Below, piece after piece: positions 26,511-34,810 of a stretch of DNA of 64,000 nt. Origin of the DNA: Methylobacterium soli (GTDB lineage: Bacteria; Pseudomonadota; Alphaproteobacteria; Rhizobiales; Beijerinckiaceae). The translations under genes were made by a program, and so were the position numbers. The stretch covers positions 1 to 64,000 of the forward strand of contig NZ_VZZK01000014.1 in the NCBI RefSeq assembly GCF_008806385.1, in the 5' to 3' direction. The notes beneath the pieces are model-generated. The model did not search any database and was not told the DNA's origin. It worked only from the letters and a program-made list of their open reading frames with translations. The number at the start of each line of letters is the position of its first letter. Position 1 is the stretch's first letter.

Positions 26511-28117
26511 TCGGACCGACCCTGAGGGTGGTGAGGTCGCGCGCCCGCCCGACCGAGCTCGGCCGGGCGCTGATCAATCCGTCCCCGGCCCTGTCATCCG
26601 CGGCTTTGATGACGGATGCCGCCGGCGCGAATTGGTACCTGCCGGTCTATGCCGGCGTGGTTGGCCGCGACGCCTTCGCCAGCACCCTCGCGCCGGACGG
26701 CACGTTGACCCTCTACCTCATGGCCGAGCTGCCGACGGAGCTGGCCGGCCGCCTCGGCACCGCCGGCCCGGTCTTCGACGGGACGCAGTTCGGGCTCGTG
26801 CTCGATGCCAGCGGCGACGGCGTCACGATCCCCCTGACGGCGACGCGCGAGGGCGGCAACCTCTGGCGATTATGCGCCCGACTCGCGGGCGCGGCGCTCA
26901 CGCGGGCGCAGGCCGCCTTGTTCGACGCAACGCCCAACGTCGCGGTGGAGATCATCCAGACCCTGACGCTGGCCGCGCCGCAGACCGAGACCTTCATCAC
27001 GCGGAACTGGGCAAACGACACCTTAAGGGCCGGATTGCTCGACGCCTTCGGGGGCATCCCGTTCGATTCCGCGGCCACCTTCCTGGCCATGATCGGCGAG
27101 GCCGACCCGGATTACGCGCGCCAATTCCTCGTGCTCGCGGTCAGCCATCGCCGGCGCATTCCGGCGCCACCGCTGCCGGGCTACGTCCAATGGCAGGTCG
27201 ACTGGAACGGCAGGGCCTACAATTACTATCAGGACAACCAGGAGCGCGCGCGGGTCTTCTACCTGCCGGATGCTTTCGAACTGGCGCGCGGGCCGGCCGA
27301 CGCGCCGGCCGTCTCCCTGCTGCAATTCTCATTGCCCGAGGGAGAGCCATCGGTCGAGCGGACGCGGGCGACGTTCCGCCTCTTCGGCCGCCCGGTGGTG
27401 GATGAAGGGCGGATCGAGCACGCGGCCCGATCGCTGCGGGGAAAGCTCGGGCTAACGCCGCAGATGGTCTCGGCGCAGGACGCCCACGGGGTGAAGACCA
27501 GCCTGACGCAATATCTGCCGAACGGGCAGGCCAGCGCGAGCAAGCCCGAGCTTCAGGCCGAGGCCGTGATCGATCTGAGCGCGGGGGTGCGCAACGAGGT
27601 CCACCTCAACTTCACGCAGTTCCGCGCGATCTGGAGCGCGATCTTCAGCGTCGCGCCGGAGAACCCGCTGTTTCGCGGCTGGATCGATGTCGAGGTCCTC
27701 GGCGGCCGCTACAAGGACCGCCTCGATTTCAGCGGCCGCCTGCCCAAGGGCCTGGAGGCCGGGTTCTTCGACGACATTCTCGAGGTCTCGACCGGGACGA
27801 CGCATTCCGTCCGGTTCAACGTGCGGACCGTTCTGAGAGCCTTCGCGGGGCCGCCCGAGATCCTGGAAGTCGAGGTGACGTTCCCGAGCGGGTCCGCGGC
27901 GCTCACCGCCTCACGGTTGCAGGGGGACATCACGGTCGAGCGCTCGATCCGCGACATCATCATCGGCCGGCAGGATACCGACACGTATCCCTATCGCCTG
28001 CGGATCGTGCGCGAGGACGGCTCCGTCACCTGCTGCGCCGGCACGGCGCGGCGCGACACGCCGAACCTCTGGCTGTCGGTGGATCAGATCAGGGCCTGCA
28101 CCGGCCTCTGCGCGTGA
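26507..28117 (+). CDS. unknown-system gene G: paralogue with extra N-terminal region
   Basis: A 536-residue protein starting inside the stop of F. About 240 extra residues precede the shared module here. They begin with a basic stretch and contain NWYLPVYAGVVGRDAF and a second-module-like region near 96-160. The typical aromatic-Pro module is at about 249-277 (RVFYLPDAFELARGPAD then SLLQFSLP). The C-terminal part is beta-rich and ends with two Cys clusters (VTCCAGTA and ACTGLCA), which none of the other members have; these might bind metal or form disulfides. No signal peptide. Confidence 0.78.
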   Translation: MIGPTLRVVRSRARPTELGRALINPSPALSSAALMTDAAGANWYLPVYAGVVGRDAFASTLAPDGTLTLYLMAELPTELAGRLGTAGPVFDGTQFGLVLDASGDGVTIPLTATREGGNLWRLCARLAGAALTRAQAALFDATPNVAVEIIQTLTLAAPQTETFITRNWANDTLRAGLLDAFGGIPFDSAATFLAMIGEADPDYARQFLVLAVSHRRRIPAPPLPGYVQWQVDWNGRAYNYYQDNQERARVFYLPDAFELARGPADAPAVSLLQFSLPEGEPSVERTRATFRLFGRPVVDEGRIEHAARSLRGKLGLTPQMVSAQDAHGVKTSLTQYLPNGQASASKPELQAEAVIDLSAGVRNEVHLNFTQFRAIWSAIFSVAPENPLFRGWIDVEVLGGRYKDRLDFSGRLPKGLEAGFFDDILEVSTGTTHSVRFNVRTVLRAFAGPPEILEVEVTFPSGSAALTASRLQGDITVERSIRDIIIGRQDTDTYPYRLRIVREDGSVTCCAGTARRDTPNLWLSVDQIRACTGLCA

Positions 28118-28158
28118 CCTCGGCCGCGATGCGGCACGAAGCTAGGGAGGCGGCAGTG

Positions 28159-28494
28159 GCCGGACGGAAGCTCTTCTCCAACCGGAGTTCCTACGCGATC
28201 GCGGTGACGCTGGTGATCCGCGCCAGCGACGATCCGCGCCATCAGGCCGGCGTGACGGAATTCCGCCTGAATGCCGGCGAAACCCGCTGGGAGGATTACG
28301 GCAATGCCGTCGACATCTATCTGAACGGCATCAAGCTGGTCGCCAGCTTCAGCAGCCAGCTCGTGGCCCAGCAATATCTCGTCATCGGCCGCGGCTCGCC
28401 GCTCGACAACGCGCTGAACTGCAACAACGGCGTGGATTTCAGCTTCCGGGATTACACGTTCCTGCTGTCCACCCGGCAGGTCTCCTGGTCGTGA
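28159..28494 (+). CDS. unknown-system gene H: small beta-rich protein
   Basis: A 111-residue protein that starts at GTG 28159 behind the strong site GGGAGG. Upstream in-frame starts overlap no such site. It is almost all beta strand: NRSSYAIAVTLVIRASDDP, then TEFRLNAGETRW, DYGNAVDIYLNGI and a Trp-containing end. Gene I downstream has the same opening (NRTGHPLAVTLVIRKGDHP) and YGDAVDTHL, so the two are tandem paralogues. The shape suggests a small beta-sandwich. It may be an accessory subunit, a tip or lectin-like domain; this is inference only. Confidence 0.75.
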   Translation, partial: AGRKLFSNRSSYAIAVTLVIRASDDPRHQAGVTEFRLNAGETRWEDYGNAVDIYLNGIKLVASFSSQLVAQQYLVIGRGSPLDNALNCNNGVDFSFRDYTFLLSTRQVSWS

Positions 28495-28553
28495 TCCGGC
28501 CGGGCCGCGCCGATGCGTCGAGGGGTGATCATCCACAGGGCAATCGGAGGCCG

Positions 28554-28958
28554 ATGGTGGCGCAGACGAGAACGCTGATCAACAGGACCGGCCACCCCCT
28601 CGCGGTGACGCTGGTTATCCGCAAGGGCGACCATCCCACGCTGACATCCGGGAGCGTGGCGGTGACCCTCGCGGCCGGCGCCGATCCGCAGAGCGGCCAG
28701 GACCGGAGCCGGCAGGACGTCGCCTACGGGGACGCGGTCGACACCCATCTCGCTCGGATCGAGACGCAGCTGATGCGGGACGGGGCCGTGCTCGGCGCCT
28801 GGACGATCGAGGTCGTTCGGGATTCCGGCCTCGACCGCGCCCTCGACACGCTCGCGGTGATCGAGTTCCTGTTCGACGGTCGAGCGGTCGTGGTCTCGTG
28901 CGTACCGCCTGAGCGTCAGCAATTCGCCTTCGCGGCCGCGAACCCGGAGCCGACCTGA
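28554..28958 (+). CDS. unknown-system gene I: small beta-rich paralogue of H
   Basis: A 134-residue protein read from the ATG behind CGGAGG. Residues about 10-30 (NRTGHPLAVTLVIRKGDHP) and about 58-66 (YGDAVDTHL) match gene H, but the Leu-Asn-Gly-Ile turn of H is changed to Leu-Ala-Arg-Ile and the middle is longer and more polar. The last part contains VVVSCVPPERQQFAFA. It ends the operon and converges with the XRE regulator 92 bases away. No terminator hairpin with a T-run is visible in that gap. Confidence 0.72.
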   Translation: MVAQTRTLINRTGHPLAVTLVIRKGDHPTLTSGSVAVTLAAGADPQSGQDRSRQDVAYGDAVDTHLARIETQLMRDGAVLGAWTIEVVRDSGLDRALDTLAVIEFLFDGRAVVVSCVPPERQQFAFAAANPEPT

Positions 28959-29050
28959 CGTCGTCCAGGGATGCGGCGCGGCCTGCACGACGGAGCGATC
29001 ATGCGTCCGACGCGCGATTGGTGGCGGGCTGAACCGGGCCCGGCACCCGC

Positions 29051-29455
29051 TCAATTGCGCGCGTGCAGGCGCGCGGCCGTTTTGACGATCGCCAGCACGT
29101 CGCGACGAAGCTGCTCGTCGGTGATGCTGCTGAAGGCTTGGACGAGTTCGAGGGCCTCCGGCGCCTTCAGGAAGCCGAGATGGGATTCCTCAGCCCTCGT
29201 CAGGCCGGCCTGTTCGGGCAGGAAGGCGGAGACCGGAACGCTCAACAGCGTGGCGATCGATTGCAGGCGGGCGGCGCCGACGCGGTTCAGGCCGCGCTCG
29301 TATTTCTGCACCTGCTGAAAGCTCACGCCGATCGCCTGGCCGAGCGTGGCCTGGCTCATCCCCTTGGCAACCCGCAATTCCGCGATGCGCGTCCCGATGG
29401 AGTGATCGGCCGTCGTCGTCTGCTTCGCATTCCGAGCGGGAAGAGGTGGGGCCAT
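29051..29455 (-). CDS. XRE-family transcriptional regulator
   Basis: A 134-residue DNA-binding protein with a typical Cro/C1 helix-turn-helix (RIAELRVAKGMSQATLGQAI and SFQQVQKYERGLNRVGAARL) in its first half and a helical C-terminal half for dimerisation. Two starts are possible. I prefer the ATG at 29455, because the in-frame ATG at 29506 lies inside a perfect palindrome next to promoter-like sequence. It converges with the end of the unknown operon and could control itself and possibly that operon, though no copy of the palindrome was noticed in front of gene A. Confidence 0.82.
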   Translation of the reverse strand: MAPPLPARNAKQTTTADHSIGTRIAELRVAKGMSQATLGQAIGVSFQQVQKYERGLNRVGAARLQSIATLLSVPVSAFLPEQAGLTRAEESHLGFLKAPEALELVQAFSSITDEQLRRDVLAIVKTAARLHARN

Positions 29456-29501
29456 CGGAGCTTCTCTGGATGCGGGCGACCCCACGAGCGAGGCCGGCCG
29501 C

Positions 29502-29516
29502 TGCATACAATATGCA
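29502..29516. promoter_or_regulatory. palindromic operator before the XRE gene
   Basis: TGCATACAATATGCA is a perfect 6-3-6 inverted repeat. On the minus strand it overlaps a candidate -10 (TATTGT), with TTAACA 18 bases upstream as -35. That arrangement fits autorepression by the XRE protein. Confidence 0.6.
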
Positions 29517-29612
29517 ACTTATGGTCGCGTTGTTAACGAAACGCTAGCAGCCGCGCGGGCGGCGTGAATCTTCCACCCCTTCCAGGCACCGGCCCGCGAC
29601 GATCCGGTCTGC

Positions 29613-30329
29613 TCAGGGCCCGAACCCGTCGAGGCACAGATAGGCGGGGTCGAACTCCGCGAAGGCCTTGAGGCCCTGCACATCCGGGATCGTCACGCGA
29701 TCGTTGCTCCAGGAGATCCGGCCGCGCGTGCGCAAGGCCTGCACGACGCGGTTGATGTGCACGGCCGAGATGCCGAGCGCATCGGCCAGATCCGTCTGCG
29801 AGACCGGAAGATCGAAGCCGTGCTCATCCGCCATCCCGATCCCCCGCAGGCAGACGAACAGCTCGCACAGGATATGGGCCAGGCGCCGGTCGGCGGGCCG
29901 CGTGTCGTTGACGATCCACTCGCGCGCCCGGCTGAGCTCGCGCAGGGTGACCCACCAGATGGCGCGGCTGATGCCCGGATGGAGGCCGATCAGCTCCTCC
30001 AGCCGGGCGCGGGGGATATCGACGACGGAGCATTGCGTCAGGGTGCCGACGCGCAGGTCGCGCGCGAACGCGCCGGAATCGTGCATGTAGCAGAGGTCGC
30101 CCGGCAGCACGAAGGACACGATCCGCCGGTTGCCGCCCGAGAGAGTCTTGTAGCGGCAGGCAAATCCGCTCATCACGAGATAGACGCGATCCCCGGTCTC
30201 GGACTCGGCGATGTCGCGCCGGGCCGGCACGGGGCGACGGGTGAGGGTCAGAAGCTGCAGGGCTGTGCGCTCGTCCTCCGACAAATTACCGGCAAATTCA
30301 AACTTCCGCAGGAACGGATCTTCAAACAC
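29613..30329 (-). CDS. Crp/Fnr-family regulator (first copy)
   Basis: A 238-residue regulator with an N-terminal cyclic-nucleotide-binding-type beta barrel (about 20-130, RVYLVMSGFACRYKTLSGGN and VSFVLPGDLC) and a C-terminal winged helix with SQTDLADALGISAVHINRVV. There is no Cys cluster for an Fe-S centre and no canonical cAMP-binding RxS motif, so the ligand is unknown. It starts at GTG with GGGGA upstream. Another Crp/Fnr gene with a similar layout lies 450 bases upstream on the same strand; proteins of this type are numerous in Methylobacterium. Confidence 0.85.
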   Translation of the reverse strand: MFEDPFLRKFEFAGNLSEDERTALQLLTLTRRPVPARRDIAESETGDRVYLVMSGFACRYKTLSGGNRRIVSFVLPGDLCYMHDSGAFARDLRVGTLTQCSVVDIPRARLEELIGLHPGISRAIWWVTLRELSRAREWIVNDTRPADRRLAHILCELFVCLRGIGMADEHGFDLPVSQTDLADALGISAVHINRVVQALRTRGRISWSNDRVTIPDVQGLKAFAEFDPAYLCLDGFGP

Positions 30330-30541
30330 TCAATTGTCCCCAATAGTGTTTTATGCAACTGTTTATTGTGTTGCACTTTAACGCAGATCCTCCTTCTGTG
30401 TCCTCAACCCAGGAATGCAGATTCGGAATGGATAGCACCCTTGGGTTTTTCGTGCGAGGCTATCGGCTTGCGCGGACGCGGTCCCGCCCGGATCGGCCGC
30501 CCGGGCCCGAGGAGTCATGGCCGCGGCCCGATCTCGTCCGG

Positions 30542-30778
30542 CTAGGAGAGCCGCTGGTTGATCCAGGCCTGAGCCTCATTGAGATCGGCGAATTTCGGCG
30601 GATCGGGAGAATCGACGCGTCCGAAGCCGGCCTCGAGATACCACTTGCCCGCATCGCCCTCGTGCTCGTCGGAGAGGTGCACCAGCACCGCGACGAGGAA
30701 GCCATCCTCGAAGACGAGCTGACTCTCGGCGTCGTTGCTCCCGGTGGCCACTTGCACCGGCTGCAGGCGAAGGCTCAT
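30542..30778 (-). CDS. small conserved protein coupled to a Crp/Fnr gene
   Basis: A 78-residue acidic protein (MSLRLQPVQVATGSNDAESQ at the start, ending EAQAWINQRLS). Its ATG overlaps the stop of the upstream Crp/Fnr gene (ATGA), so the two are co-translated. It has one or two strand segments (LVFEDGFLVAVLVHLSD) followed by a C-terminal helix. The family is not recognised. Coupling suggests that it acts with the regulator or belongs to the same response. Confidence 0.65.
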   Translation of the reverse strand: MSLRLQPVQVATGSNDAESQLVFEDGFLVAVLVHLSDEHEGDAGKWYLEAGFGRVDSPDPPKFADLNEAQAWINQRLS

Positions 30779-31551
30779 GCGGTCTCTCCCGCCCTCAGGT
30801 GAAGGTAGGTCGGGTCGAACTCGCCGGCCTCGCTCAGGGCCCCCCAATCGACGATCACCAGCCGGCTGCCCTGGAGCGTGATCAAGCCTTTGCCGCGCAT
30901 CTCCTGCAGCACGCGGTTCACGTGCACGTTCGACAGCCCGAGCGCGTCGCCGATATCGACCTGCGTGAACGGCAGCTCGCAGCGATGCGACGTGGCGAGC
31001 CCGACCGAGTGCAATTTCAGGTACATTTCGCAGAAGAGGTGCGCGATCCGCCCGAAGGCCGTGCGCCGGCCGATGCCGGTCATCCACTCGCGGAAGATCG
31101 CCGCGTCGACCAGCGTGTCGCGCCACAGGGCCGCGCCGAGGCCGGGGAAGCGGTTCGTGAGATCGCGGAAGGCCTCGTGCGGGATGAAGGCCAGCCGGCA
31201 CGCGGTGAGCGTCGCAAGGTTGTGGTCCATCACGTGCAGGTGCAGGCTCTGAAGGTCCGGGAGGTCGCCGGGGGGATGGAACGACAGGATCTGCCGCTTG
31301 CCCTCGCTCAGGAGCTTGTACCGGTACGTCCATCCCGACAGGACCAGGCAACAATGCTCGGGACGATCCTTGTCGCGCACGATGTCCTGACGCGGCTGCA
31401 TCAGGCGGATCGCCGCCGGCAGGCTCTCCAGGGCCTGCCGCTCCTCGCCGGTGAGTTGCGTGATGCTTTCCAGCTTGCGAACGAGCGGGATCAGATCGGA
31501 ACTGGAAGCCGAGACCAAAGTCGCCTTAACCCTGCCTGCAGGTGGAAGCAC
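30775..31551 (-). CDS. Crp/Fnr-family regulator (second copy)
   Basis: A regulator of up to 258 residues with a cyclic-nucleotide-binding-like barrel (CCLVLSGWTYRYKLLSEGKR and ILSFHPPGDLPDL) and a C-terminal winged helix (FTQVDIGDALGLSNVHVNRV). It resembles the other Crp/Fnr protein of the window in both domains, including the FDPTYL ending (FDPAYL in the other), so the two are paralogues. The annotated GTG start has no clear ribosome binding site; a TTG at about codon 12, behind AAGGCG, is an alternative. No Fe-S cysteine motif is seen. Confidence 0.84.
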   Translation of the reverse strand: MLPPAGRVKATLVSASSSDLIPLVRKLESITQLTGEERQALESLPAAIRLMQPRQDIVRDKDRPEHCCLVLSGWTYRYKLLSEGKRQILSFHPPGDLPDLQSLHLHVMDHNLATLTACRLAFIPHEAFRDLTNRFPGLGAALWRDTLVDAAIFREWMTGIGRRTAFGRIAHLFCEMYLKLHSVGLATSHRCELPFTQVDIGDALGLSNVHVNRVLQEMRGKGLITLQGSRLVIVDWGALSEAGEFDPTYLHLRAGETA

Positions 31552-31747
31552 GCAACGCTCCCGTCACCAGCACCTGCGGCGGTACGGCTGGCGATGAAGG
31601 CTCCCTTAGAACGAAGGCCCGGATCCGGCATTCGCACAGGTTAGCGATTTCCCAGGGACCGGAGTGATCGCTCCGGCGTTGAAGCCAGGGAGGATAACCG
31701 GCGTGATGCCGCTCGCGACACAGAACCTTGAGTTGATGTGAGGGTCG

Positions 31748-32296
31748 ATGCCCCAGTATTTCTTTCATCTCAGAAGCAGAGCAGCGACGCAGCGGGATGA
31801 AATCGGGTCGGAGTTCAGCGATCTGGACGCTGCCTATCTCGATACTTGCCAAGCGATCACCAGCATGGCCGCCGAGTTGAGCCACGCCTGCTTCAACCCC
31901 GAGCCCTACGCCTTCGACATCACCGATCAGGACGGCAAGCTCCTGATGGAGGTGCCGTTCACCGAGATGCTGAACCGAGCCCGGACGGCGCCGTCGCCGC
32001 CTCCGCCCCCGTCGGAGCCGGCGGTGCCGCCTCAGGTCGCGCGGGCCCGGCGTCTGGCGGGCGAGATCGCCGATCAGGTGAAAACGCTCCGACGCAACCT
32101 CTTGCAATCCTGCGCGCTCGTCGCGCAGCCGCGCATCGCCACGGGCCTGCACCAGAGCCCAGATGCGGGCGACCCGGCCGGCGGCCAGGCGCCGGGGCTG
32201 CGGGATGATCCGGAGGGACCGGCATCCGCAGGCCCGCGGGGCGATCGAGGATCGAGCCGCAAGAGGCCACGGGCAGCGACACGGGCGGGGCGCTGA
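31748..32296 (+). CDS. DUF6894-domain protein with extended C-terminus
   Basis: A 182-residue protein. The first 80 residues form a DUF6894 domain (MPQYFFHLRSRAATQRDEIG, acidic SDLDAAYLD, then AFDITDQDGKLLMEVPF), a small alpha/beta family that is abundant in Methylobacterium and Bradyrhizobium and of unknown function. The remainder is unusual: a Pro-rich linker, a helical segment and a basic, low-complexity tail (SSRKRPRAATRAGR). The domain normally makes up the whole protein, so the last 100 residues may be a fusion or readthrough into what was intergenic DNA. Confidence 0.75.
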   Translation: MPQYFFHLRSRAATQRDEIGSEFSDLDAAYLDTCQAITSMAAELSHACFNPEPYAFDITDQDGKLLMEVPFTEMLNRARTAPSPPPPPSEPAVPPQVARARRLAGEIADQVKTLRRNLLQSCALVAQPRIATGLHQSPDAGDPAGGQAPGLRDDPEGPASAGPRGDRGSSRKRPRAATRAGR

Positions 32297-32400
32297 ACCG
32301 CGCCGTGCCGCTGGTTCGGCGCGAGAGCGCGTGACGTCGAAGGCGTAGGGCCGTCCGCGATTGCAAGGCGACCGGGACTGTCCCTCGATCGGGACCGGCC

Positions 32401-32799
32401 CTAGCGGCGGAAACCGCCCCGGCCGCCATGGAAGCCCCGGCCGCCATGGAAGCCGCCGCCCCTGTAGACGCCGGCGCGGCGCCCGTAGGCGGCGCGCCCG
32501 CCATAGACCCGGCCGCCGCGATAGCCGTAGACCCCGCCGCGGCGATAACCGTAGGCCGCTCCGCCCCGGTAGCCGTAGACGCCGCGCCCGCCGTAATAGG
32601 CCGGGCCGCCGTAATAGCCACCGTAGACGTTGCGCCGGCAGCCGCCATACGGGCCGCGATGGAACCCGGGCCCGCAGCCCCCGGCCGCCTCGGCGACGCC
32701 GACGCCGATCCGCCCCTTCTCGAGCGAGCCCAGGCTGAGCCAGGCCCCGAAGACCAAGGCGGCCAGCGCCACCAGTCTCATGCGTCCCATCCCGTGCAC
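32401..32799 (-). CDS. Gly/Tyr/Arg-rich exported protein (GCG_CRPN type)
   Basis: A protein of up to 132 residues with an N-terminal hydrophobic export signal, then the prefix GGCGPGFHRGPYGGCRRN, which marks the GCG_CRPN prefix-to-repeats family, and a long repetitive tail of Tyr-Gly and Arg-Gly units. The family is common in Rhizobiales and probably structural or surface-associated. Two starts are possible: GTG at 32799 or the ATG at 32781. The repetitive tail encoded on minus gives a false long open frame on plus. Confidence 0.75.
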   Translation of the reverse strand: MHGMGRMRLVALAALVFGAWLSLGSLEKGRIGVGVAEAAGGCGPGFHRGPYGGCRRNVYGGYYGGPAYYGGRGVYGYRGGAAYGYRRGGVYGYRGGRVYGGRAAYGRRAGVYRGGGFHGGRGFHGGRGGFRR

Positions 32800-32918
32800 T
32801 CCAGCGTGGGCCGGGCGAATGGATGGTCGCGCCGGCGATCCTCCACCCGTCGCGGCTCATCGAAAGACGCGACAGTGTCGGCGAGACTAGAGCGCCGAGC
32901 GCGGGAGGTGTCACCGCT

Positions 32919-32929
32919 GTAACTGTAAC
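32919..32929. promoter_or_regulatory. GTAAC direct repeat, copy 1
   Basis: GTAACTGTAAC is a tandem GTAAC half-site pair with 1-base spacing. It lies between the Gly/Tyr-rich gene and aqpZ, which diverge, and is bracketed by TCACC and GGTGA. Two more copies occur at 34811 and 36107. Confidence 0.45.
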
Positions 32930-33090
32930 ACGGGTGACTTCCGGCCTCGCGACGGCCGAGGATCGGCCGAGGTCGGGAGCCCGGCAAAGCCGAGGCGCCC
33001 ACGCCCCCTGGCCGACGGAACGGCCCCGGAACGCGGATGGCGCGATGCACCGCCCGGGTCCCGTCTCCGCGTGGAGTTGAGGACGCTTCC

Positions 33091-33825
33091 ATGGATATCC
33101 GCAAGTGCGGCGCCGAGGCGATCGGCACCTTCTGGCTCACCTTCGCGGGCTGCGGCAGCGCCGTGATCGCGGCCGGCTTCCCGCAGGTCGGCATCGGCCT
33201 GCTCGGCGTGGCCCTCGCCTTCGGGCTGACCGTGGTGACGATGGCCTACGCCATCGGCCACATCTCGGGCTGCCACCTCAACCCGGCGGTCACCGTGGGG
33301 CTCGCGGCCGGCGGCCGGTTCCCGACGAAGGACATCGCCCCCTACATCCTCGCGCAGGTCGTCGGCGCCATCGTGGCCGCGGCCCTGCTCTACGCCATCG
33401 CCAGCGGGTCGCCGAGTTTCGACATCGCGAAGGGCTTTGCCGCCAACGGCTACGGCGAGCACTCGCCCGGGCAGTACGGCCTGGTCTCGTGCCTCGTCGC
33501 CGAGGTGGTGCTGACGATGATGTTCCTGTTCGTCATCATGGGGGCGACCCACGGCAAGGCCCCGGTCGGCTTCGCGCCGCTCGCCATCGGGCTCTGCCTG
33601 ACCCTCGTGCACCTCGTCGGCATCCCGATCACGAATCTCTCCGTCAACCCGGCCCGCAGCACCGGGCCGGCCCTGTTCGCGGGCGGTTGGGCCCTGGCGC
33701 AGCTCTGGCTGTTCTGGGTCGCGCCGCTGCTCGGCGGGGCGCTCGGCGGGATCCTGTATCGCTGGCTCAGCGAGGAGCCCTCGGCCCAGGTCACCGGCAT
33801 CGCGCCGGCCGCCCCGGCTGAATGA
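33091..33825 (+). CDS. aqpZ: aquaporin Z
   Basis: A 244-residue water channel with six transmembrane helices and the two NPA half-helices: HLNPAVT (Asn64) and SVNPARS (Asn186). His174 and Arg189 are at the positions that form the narrow aromatic/arginine filter of water-selective AqpZ, so glycerol transport is unlikely. The ATG at 33091 has GAGGA upstream; in-frame codons further upstream are not supported. The short C-terminus after the last helix is Ala/Pro-rich. Confidence 0.95.
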   Translation: MDIRKCGAEAIGTFWLTFAGCGSAVIAAGFPQVGIGLLGVALAFGLTVVTMAYAIGHISGCHLNPAVTVGLAAGGRFPTKDIAPYILAQVVGAIVAAALLYAIASGSPSFDIAKGFAANGYGEHSPGQYGLVSCLVAEVVLTMMFLFVIMGATHGKAPVGFAPLAIGLCLTLVHLVGIPITNLSVNPARSTGPALFAGGWALAQLWLFWVAPLLGGALGGILYRWLSEEPSAQVTGIAPAAPAE

Positions 33826-33910
33826 GCGGGGGCCGGACCCGACCGCAACCGCGCGGAACCGCGCCCGCCGAGACCCGCGGTGCCGCGCGGCGCGAAACCG
33901 GAGAGGCGCC

Positions 33911-34756
33911 GTGAGCGTTTGGCGAGCCGGAGCCTTCGTGTTCGCCACCCTCCTGCCGCTAAAGGCTGCGGCGGCGGGGCAGGGCGGGGGCGTCGCCCCG
34001 GACCGGATCCAGATCGTCTACGAGGTCCCGACCACGGAGGCGTACCGCGCGCTCCACGACACGCTGCGCCAGGAGCGCGTGCTGGAGCGGGTCGGCGCCA
34101 TCGTGGGGCTTGCCCGGCTGCCGGCGCGCCTGACCTACCGGCTGAAGGAATGCGCCGGCGAGACGAATGCCTGGTACGCGCCCGAGAGCCGAAGCATCAC
34201 GCTCTGCTACGAACTGGTCGACAGCCTCCACAAGGCGGCACCGAAGACGCGGTCGCCGGCCGGCGTCACGCGCCGGGAGGCCCTGGTGGGGCCCGTCTCC
34301 CAGATCCTCATGCACGAGAGCGGACACGCGCTGTTCCACCTCCTCGACGTGCCGATCCTCGGGCGCGAGGAGGATGCCGCCGATCAGGTCGCGGCGTTCG
34401 CCCTGCTCCAGCTCGGCCAGCAGGAGGCGCGCACGATCGTCAACGGCAGCGCCTATTATTTCGCGACGAACGGCAAGGACGAACCGGTCGATCAGGCCGC
34501 CTTCGCCGACAGCCACGGCCTGTCCTGGCAGCGCTTCTACAATCTCGCCTGCTTGGCCTACGGCTCGGACAAGAAGGCCTTCGGGTACATCGTGGCGCGG
34601 GGCTACCTGCCCAAGGAGCGGGCGCAAGGGTGCGGCGAGGAATACGGGCAGGTCGCCTTCGCGTTCGAGACACTGATCGGCCCGCATCTGCGGGTGAAGC
34701 CCGGCCGCGGGGACCGCCTGCGGCACGCGTTCCGCAGCGCCGCGCGGGGGCGCTGA
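33911..34756 (+). CDS. putative exported metallopeptidase (DUF4344)
   Basis: A 281-residue protein starting at GTG with GAGAGG upstream. It has an N-terminal signal peptide (about 1-22), the zinc motif HESGH at 135-139 and downstream acidic residues (GREEDAADQ, 151-159) that could provide the third ligand. This pattern and the whole length match DUF4344, an uncharacterised family of putative metallopeptidases. Two pairs of Cys may form disulfides, in line with export. It lies 85 bases behind aqpZ on the same strand and may be cotranscribed. Confidence 0.82.
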   Translation: MSVWRAGAFVFATLLPLKAAAAGQGGGVAPDRIQIVYEVPTTEAYRALHDTLRQERVLERVGAIVGLARLPARLTYRLKECAGETNAWYAPESRSITLCYELVDSLHKAAPKTRSPAGVTRREALVGPVSQILMHESGHALFHLLDVPILGREEDAADQVAAFALLQLGQQEARTIVNGSAYYFATNGKDEPVDQAAFADSHGLSWQRFYNLACLAYGSDKKAFGYIVARGYLPKERAQGCGEEYGQVAFAFETLIGPHLRVKPGRGDRLRHAFRSAARGR

Positions 34757-34810
34757 GGCGCGCGCCGGGCGAATCCGGCGCCGCGGGCCGGGATGCCGGA
34801 AGTCAAGTCT

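Noticed and set aside
32361..32922. Plus-strand frames over the Gly/Tyr-rich gene
   Set aside because: They mirror the repetitive minus-strand gene, which has an export signal and a known prefix motif.
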